A stretch of 64,000 bases of DNA. It comes from Alloscardovia theropitheci (GTDB taxonomy: Bacteria > Actinomycetota > Actinomycetes > Actinomycetales > Bifidobacteriaceae). The notes under the pieces were generated by a model, which saw nothing but the letters and a program-made list of their open reading frames with translations, was not told the origin of the DNA and searched no databases. Each line of letters begins with the position of its first letter. Within the stretch, counting starts at the first letter, position 1. The translations under genes and the position numbers were made by a program. Of this stretch, positions 60,094 through 64,000 are shown piece by piece. Where the stretch lies: assembly GCF_004332295.1 (NCBI RefSeq), contig NZ_RXLP01000019.1, positions 302,408-366,407 of the forward strand, read 5' to 3'.

Positions 60094-61956
60094 ATGGGCA
60101 TCACAGAAGATAACTCAAACCAGCGCAAGACAGTGCCAGCAAGCGTAGCGATGCTTCGAGTTCTTGAATCCTGGGGCGTTAAACATATTTACGGTTATCC
60201 AGGCGGTTCGTTTAATTCAACAATGGCAGCGTTAGATACTGAAAAAGAAAATATTCAATATATTCAGGTGCGGCATGAGCAAGTCGCGGCGCTCGCGGCA
60301 TCCGCGGACGCGAAGTTAACCGGACATGTACAAGTATGCTTTGGGTCTGCAGGACCTGGAGCGACGAATTTGTTGACAGGTTTATATGATGCACGTGAAG
60401 ATCATGCTCCTGTCGTTGCTCTCATTGGGCAAGTTCCGACGACGAATATGAATTATGACTATTTCCAAGAATTCGCAGAAAATCCAATGTTCGAGGATGT
60501 AGCGGTATATAACAGAACTGTTATGACAGCGGAAAGCTTGCCGTACGTCGTTGATAAAGCAGTGCGTGAAGCATATAAGCACAAGGGCGTAGCAGTTGTA
60601 GTTATTCCAAATAACTTTGGATACGTTCATATTCCTGATACCGGGTATTCCAGTTCTTCTCCAACTGACCGAAAACCTGCACCACTTCCACATGCAACAA
60701 CTGAAGAAGTTCTTGAAGTTATCAATCTCATTAAGTCTGCAAAAAGACCAATTATTCATGTTGGTCGCGGCATTCAATCGGGCGGTGAGAAACTTGTAGA
60801 GCTATCACGCAGATTGAGCATCCCGCTAGTTCTCACTGGGCTTGCAAAAGGATTAATTCCGGATGAGTATGAAGCAAACTTAGGATATGCCAATAGAGCG
60901 GCATCAAAGGCAGCTGATGAAGCATTTGCTACGGCAGATTTGGTCATCGCATTAGGATCGAACTTCCCATTCGCAAATCTTGTATATCGCACCCATGAAT
61001 TTAAATTCGTCCAAATTGATGTCGATTCCGCGCGATTTGGTTCTCATCATTTCCTGGACTATGGAGTATGGTCTGATGCAACAATTTTTGTCGAGAAAGC
61101 TCTTGAATTACTTGATAATGGTGCTGTATCTGAAACAGAGCCTACTGCTTTCTACCGAGCATGCGTTGCTGCGAATAAAAATTGGCGCGAATATCTTGAC
61201 AAGATGACGAATAAGCCTTCTGACCCGCTAGAATTCGAAGCGGTATATAAGGAGATTAACAGAGTCGCGAAAGACGATGCAATATTCTCGATTGATGTAG
61301 GCGATAATATTATCAATTCCTTCCGATACCTGAATCTAACACCAGCAAATAAATGGACAATTTCTGCACTATTCGCATCGATGGGATATGGCTTGCCTGG
61401 GGCAATTGCCGCTTCTTTAAGTTTCCCAGAACGTCAGATTTTCCATATCGCTGGTGATGGTGCTTACTCCATGGTCATGCAAGATTTGATTACGCAAAAG
61501 AAGTATGGGTTACCGGTAATTAATGTCATTACGGCCAACGCCTCCTTGAATTTCATCAAGTCAGAGCAAGATGATTTGCCAATCCCGCAGCATTCAGGAA
61601 TTTATCTTGAAGATCAAGATTTCGCTATGATTGCGCAAGGAATGGGTGTTGAATCTATAACGGTGACGTCATCGCAAGAATTGCCGGCAGCTTTCGATAG
61701 GGCTATAGAAGTTACTCAGTCTGGGCGCCCGTTCTTAATTGATGCAAAGATTACTGATAAACGAGGACTGCCTGTTGAAGAGCTCGAATTCCACGTGGAA
61801 AACGGTAAATTTGTAGAAACAATTAACGAGAACTATAACGCCAATGGCACATTGCATCATCCACAAAGTTTGGAAGAATTCTTTGCATCATATGACGGTG
61901 AAGAATTGAAGCCGATGACATACTACTTTGAACAGGAAGGTGTCAGTGCTGTCTAG
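60094..61956 (+). CDS. pyruvate oxidase, H2O2-forming (SpxB/Pox type)
   Basis: This 620-residue thiamine-diphosphate and FAD enzyme would oxidise pyruvate with phosphate and O2 to acetyl-phosphate, CO2 and H2O2. The Pyr domain has the catalytic Glu in VRHEQVAALAASADAKLTG and GSAGPGATNLLTGLYDA. The central FAD domain follows, and the PP domain has GDGAYSMVMQDLITQKKYGLPVIN. Similarity to lactic-acid-bacterial SpxB/Pox (KHKGVAVVVIPNNF, DDLPIP) favours the oxidase over acetolactate synthase, but an oxidase-related POX5 enzyme cannot be fully excluded. It is monocistronic and ended by a strong bidirectional terminator. Confidence 0.85.
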   Translation: MGITEDNSNQRKTVPASVAMLRVLESWGVKHIYGYPGGSFNSTMAALDTEKENIQYIQVRHEQVAALAASADAKLTGHVQVCFGSAGPGATNLLTGLYDAREDHAPVVALIGQVPTTNMNYDYFQEFAENPMFEDVAVYNRTVMTAESLPYVVDKAVREAYKHKGVAVVVIPNNFGYVHIPDTGYSSSSPTDRKPAPLPHATTEEVLEVINLIKSAKRPIIHVGRGIQSGGEKLVELSRRLSIPLVLTGLAKGLIPDEYEANLGYANRAASKAADEAFATADLVIALGSNFPFANLVYRTHEFKFVQIDVDSARFGSHHFLDYGVWSDATIFVEKALELLDNGAVSETEPTAFYRACVAANKNWREYLDKMTNKPSDPLEFEAVYKEINRVAKDDAIFSIDVGDNIINSFRYLNLTPANKWTISALFASMGYGLPGAIAASLSFPERQIFHIAGDGAYSMVMQDLITQKKYGLPVINVITANASLNFIKSEQDDLPIPQHSGIYLEDQDFAMIAQGMGVESITVTSSQELPAAFDRAIEVTQSGRPFLIDAKITDKRGLPVEELEFHVENGKFVETINENYNANGTLHHPQSLEEFFASYDGEELKPMTYYFEQEGVSAV

Positions 61957-61994
61957 AACGAACGCTATCTAGAACGAACGCTATCTAGAACGAG
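61952..61994 (+). repeat. 16-bp tandem repeat at the end of the pyruvate oxidase gene
   Basis: Two perfect copies of TCTAGAACGAACGCTA and a third partial copy run from 61952. The stop codon TAG of the oxidase gene lies inside the first copy. Confidence 0.9.
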
Positions 61995-62023
61995 CAAGGA
62001 AGAATCTATATCATCAGAAATCA

Positions 62024-62073
62024 TAAAGCAAGGGTGGGTAAGCATACTAAATTCTTACCCACCCTTGCTTTAT
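62024..62073. terminator. bidirectional terminator between converging genes
   Basis: Long arms of about 19 bases (AAAGCAAGGGTGGGTAAG and complement) with an 11-base loop lie between the converging pyruvate oxidase and sugar symporter genes. Confidence 0.85.
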
Positions 62074-62096
62074 CTCATAATATGTTTGTATAACTA

Positions 62097-63539
62097 TTAT
62101 TCAATAATTTTCAAGATGCCGCGTTCGTTGTACGTCATGAAAATTATGCCACCTGCAAGTAACAGGCCGGCGGCAACGAGAGCTGTTAAACGATATCCGA
62201 GACCAGCTGAGCCGATAAGAGAAATTGACGTAAAGAGAAGCATTGCTAGAGACTGTCCAAGTTTCATACTGAAAGTACGCGCAGCATAGAACATTCCCTC
62301 ACGTTTCTCAGAAGTTACTATGGAATCAGCTTGCGCGATATCAGCTAATACTGCTTGTGGGAGGATTCCTAAAATTGCTAATGGCGCTGCAGATAAAGTC
62401 ACCATGACCAAAGCCCAAACCATTCTAGGAATTCCAAATTGTCCCGAAATGGATGTCAATACAAAACCAATAACGAAAATTATAAAAGCTATAGATACGA
62501 GCGGTTTCTTGCCAATTTTTTTCGCAAGAATGTTGACTGCTGGATAGAACAGGAACGACAAAACAGTCATGCCTGCAAAAAAGACGAAAGTCATAGAATC
62601 GTTGAATCCCATGAGCTCAGTTATATAGAACGGCATTCCCGTTTGGAAAATAGTTAATCCAATCCAGTACAAGACGTCAGAAGCAATAAAAATTTGGAAC
62701 TGATGATTTTTAAATGTTTTTCCTAAACTTTCCCACACGTTACTGCTCGATGGTTCCATATGAGCGTAAGTTTTCTCGTCAATAGTAAAAGTTGGAACTA
62801 ACATACAAACGATAGCGATGATGCTTAAAATGCCAATTGTAATCCTAAAGTTCGTTACGTAACCCCAGTTTTGAGGCAACAGTGAAGCAATATTAGGAAC
62901 AAGATACGCAAATGCGGTTCCAACGAAAAATGTTGTAGAAATCGCTGTCGAAACGTTAATACGTAATTCTTGCGTGCTACCTAGCTCGGGAATAAGCGCA
63001 TTGTATGGTGTGCAATAACATGTCATGCAGAAATAAAAAGCCACAACGAGAACAAAAAGAACAATATTGTTGATAACTGACTCGCTATTAATAGGTGAAA
63101 TGAAGACTAAAGTCGTGACCAAGCCGAAAGGAATGGCAGCCCAACGCATAAAAGGCATGCGTCTTCCGCGCGGATGTCTTGAAGCGTCTGATTTTGCGCC
63201 GATCCATGGGTCGAGAAATGCGTCAATGAGACGCCCGCTAGCAGTAATGAGTCCAATAACAGTCAGTCCCAAAACGATAGCACCTTGGGTGATAAAGAGT
63301 GGCACACCTCTCGAAATAAGAACGTCACTTGGTTGATAGAAATAGACAAGCCAGTTACTGATAACTCCAGATAGAATCGACCATCCGAGTTGTCCGACTG
63401 CAAACAACCACAGGATTGCGGATGTAGCTTTTCGAGGCGACGGTGGAATTGCGGTTGATTGTGTGTTGCTTTCTCCGCGTAAAGAACGTTGAGCAGTTTG
63501 CTGGGATAATGAATCCGTCGGTGAGGAAGTGATCGACAT
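62097..63539 (-). CDS. GPH-family (MFS_2) sugar:cation symporter
   Basis: This 480-residue transporter has about 12 helices with the glycoside-pentoside-hexuronide signature ASGRLIDAFLDPWIGAKSDASR and HPRGRRMPFMRW. The first 40 residues are hydrophilic and Ser/Thr/Gln-rich. Substrate cannot be assigned: relatives carry melibiose, glucuronide, xylose or related sugars. No glycosidase gene lies beside it. It runs towards pyruvate oxidase and away from the next rRNA operon. Confidence 0.88.
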   Translation of the reverse strand: MSITSSPTDSLSQQTAQRSLRGESNTQSTAIPPSPRKATSAILWLFAVGQLGWSILSGVISNWLVYFYQPSDVLISRGVPLFITQGAIVLGLTVIGLITASGRLIDAFLDPWIGAKSDASRHPRGRRMPFMRWAAIPFGLVTTLVFISPINSESVINNIVLFVLVVAFYFCMTCYCTPYNALIPELGSTQELRINVSTAISTTFFVGTAFAYLVPNIASLLPQNWGYVTNFRITIGILSIIAIVCMLVPTFTIDEKTYAHMEPSSSNVWESLGKTFKNHQFQIFIASDVLYWIGLTIFQTGMPFYITELMGFNDSMTFVFFAGMTVLSFLFYPAVNILAKKIGKKPLVSIAFIIFVIGFVLTSISGQFGIPRMVWALVMVTLSAAPLAILGILPQAVLADIAQADSIVTSEKREGMFYAARTFSMKLGQSLAMLLFTSISLIGSAGLGYRLTALVAAGLLLAGGIIFMTYNERGILKIIE

Positions 63540-63625
63540 GAGGTACTCCTTTTGTACTCAAAATTGATAGCTCGACTATGAGACTCAAATAAATGATAAT
63601 AGAAAAAATATGAATGCGTAAATTA

Positions 63626-63676
63626 GGTGGGGAAACAAGGCGGGGAAACAAAGCGGAGAAACAAAGCGGGGGAGAC
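63626..63676 (+). repeat. 13-bp tandem repeats upstream of the second rRNA leader
   Basis: Consecutive units GGTGGGGAAACAA, GGCGGGGAAACAA and AGCGGAGAAACAA (63626-63664) are followed by a degenerate fourth, AGCGGGGGAGAC. They lie about 70 bases before the second copy of the rRNA leader. Confidence 0.85.
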
Positions 63677-63746
63677 TGGCGTATAACGGCAAGGCTCAAC
63701 TCATAAGTAAAGAATGACAGGGTGTGAGGGGGTTTAGAGGGGCGGT

Positions 63747-64000
63747 GGTTTGGTGTTTTTTGTGTGCGACACGCGGGTGGTTGTGGTGGTGGGTGTTTTG
63801 GTGTATTGTTTTTATTCGCTGCCTGATACGGCATGGCTTCCTGGTTGGGGGTTTGTGTTGGTTTGTGTTGTGGTGGTTTGAGAACTCAAGAGCGTGTTTT
63901 GTACTACTTTTTTATGTTTTGATAATGCCAGTGGATACTCGCTAGGATACTGTTGTGTGTTTTAGTACTGTGATGGTTTGATGAGTGTCCGTTTTTTTTG
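63747..64000 (+). promoter_or_regulatory. rRNA operon promoter and leader, copy 2
   Basis: Near-identical to 50051-50305, with one missing G near the start, and same orientation. It has the same promoter TTGTAC (63899-63904) and GATAAT (63921-63926) and boxA-like phrase. The window ends inside it, so a second rRNA operon should begin about 60-70 bases beyond the right edge. Confidence 0.85.

Overview
The window is a chromosomal segment of a low-GC member of the Bifidobacteriaceae. The 16S rRNA reads as bifidobacterial along its whole length, protein-coding genes use moderate to low GC, and surface proteins carry LAxTG sorting motifs typical of actinobacteria. An Alloscardovia/Scardovia/Gardnerella-like genus is my best guess; genus assignment is inference, because no database search was possible.

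Layout. 0.35-5 kb: an alpha/beta hydrolase, then a copper-resistance operon (copY-cupA-copA) with two operator boxes around a good promoter and a terminator after it. 5-13 kb: two YhgE/Pip-type membrane proteins and a two-repeat LAKTG wall-anchored protein. 13-17.5 kb: a minus-strand reductase cassette (NAD(P)-binding protein, aldo/keto reductase, TetR), a tRNA-Leu and tgt. 17.7-23.4 kb: an HtrA-type protease, ferredoxin-NADP reductase, HtpX, and a NYN-domain protein preceded by a small structured RNA or attenuator. 23.5-28.2 kb: tRNA-Gly, a complete IS256-type (IS1249-like) insertion sequence with a perfect 8-bp target duplication, phenolic acid decarboxylase, a LysR regulator, a lipoprotein flavodoxin and a DUF1801 protein. 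28.3-38.7 kb: an atypical P1B-type ATPase, class II aldolase, purA, two CrcB/Fluc fluoride-channel subunits, a ClC transporter, threonine ammonia-lyase and a Sir2 deacylase.

38.8-47.8 kb holds the most striking locus, an 'anchored-repeat' metal-type ABC transporter. A 1948-residue ORF joins a wall protein (five repeats plus an internal LAETG sorting signal) in frame to a lipoprotein-type ZnuA-like binding protein that itself has a repeat inserted between its lobes. A second repeat membrane protein, an ATPase and a permease follow with overlapping or near-abutting ORFs. After a tRNA-Pro comes a second HtrA protease that shares a short cytoplasmic motif with the first.

50.4-55.6 kb is a complete 16S-23S-5S rRNA operon. 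It is followed by a YccF protein, a gluconate regulon (FadR/GntR regulator divergent from gntK-gntP-gnd), an SpxB-like pyruvate oxidase and a GPH-family sugar symporter. The last 254 bases repeat the rRNA operon leader almost exactly, so a second, directly oriented rRNA operon almost certainly begins at the right edge.

Functionally the segment mixes housekeeping genes (purA, fba, ilvA, tgt, rrn) with envelope stress and metal handling (Cu export, a second metal ATPase, a surface-displayed metal ABC system, fluoride export) and acetyl-phosphate/gluconate metabolism suited to a bifidobacterial lifestyle with some oxygen exposure.
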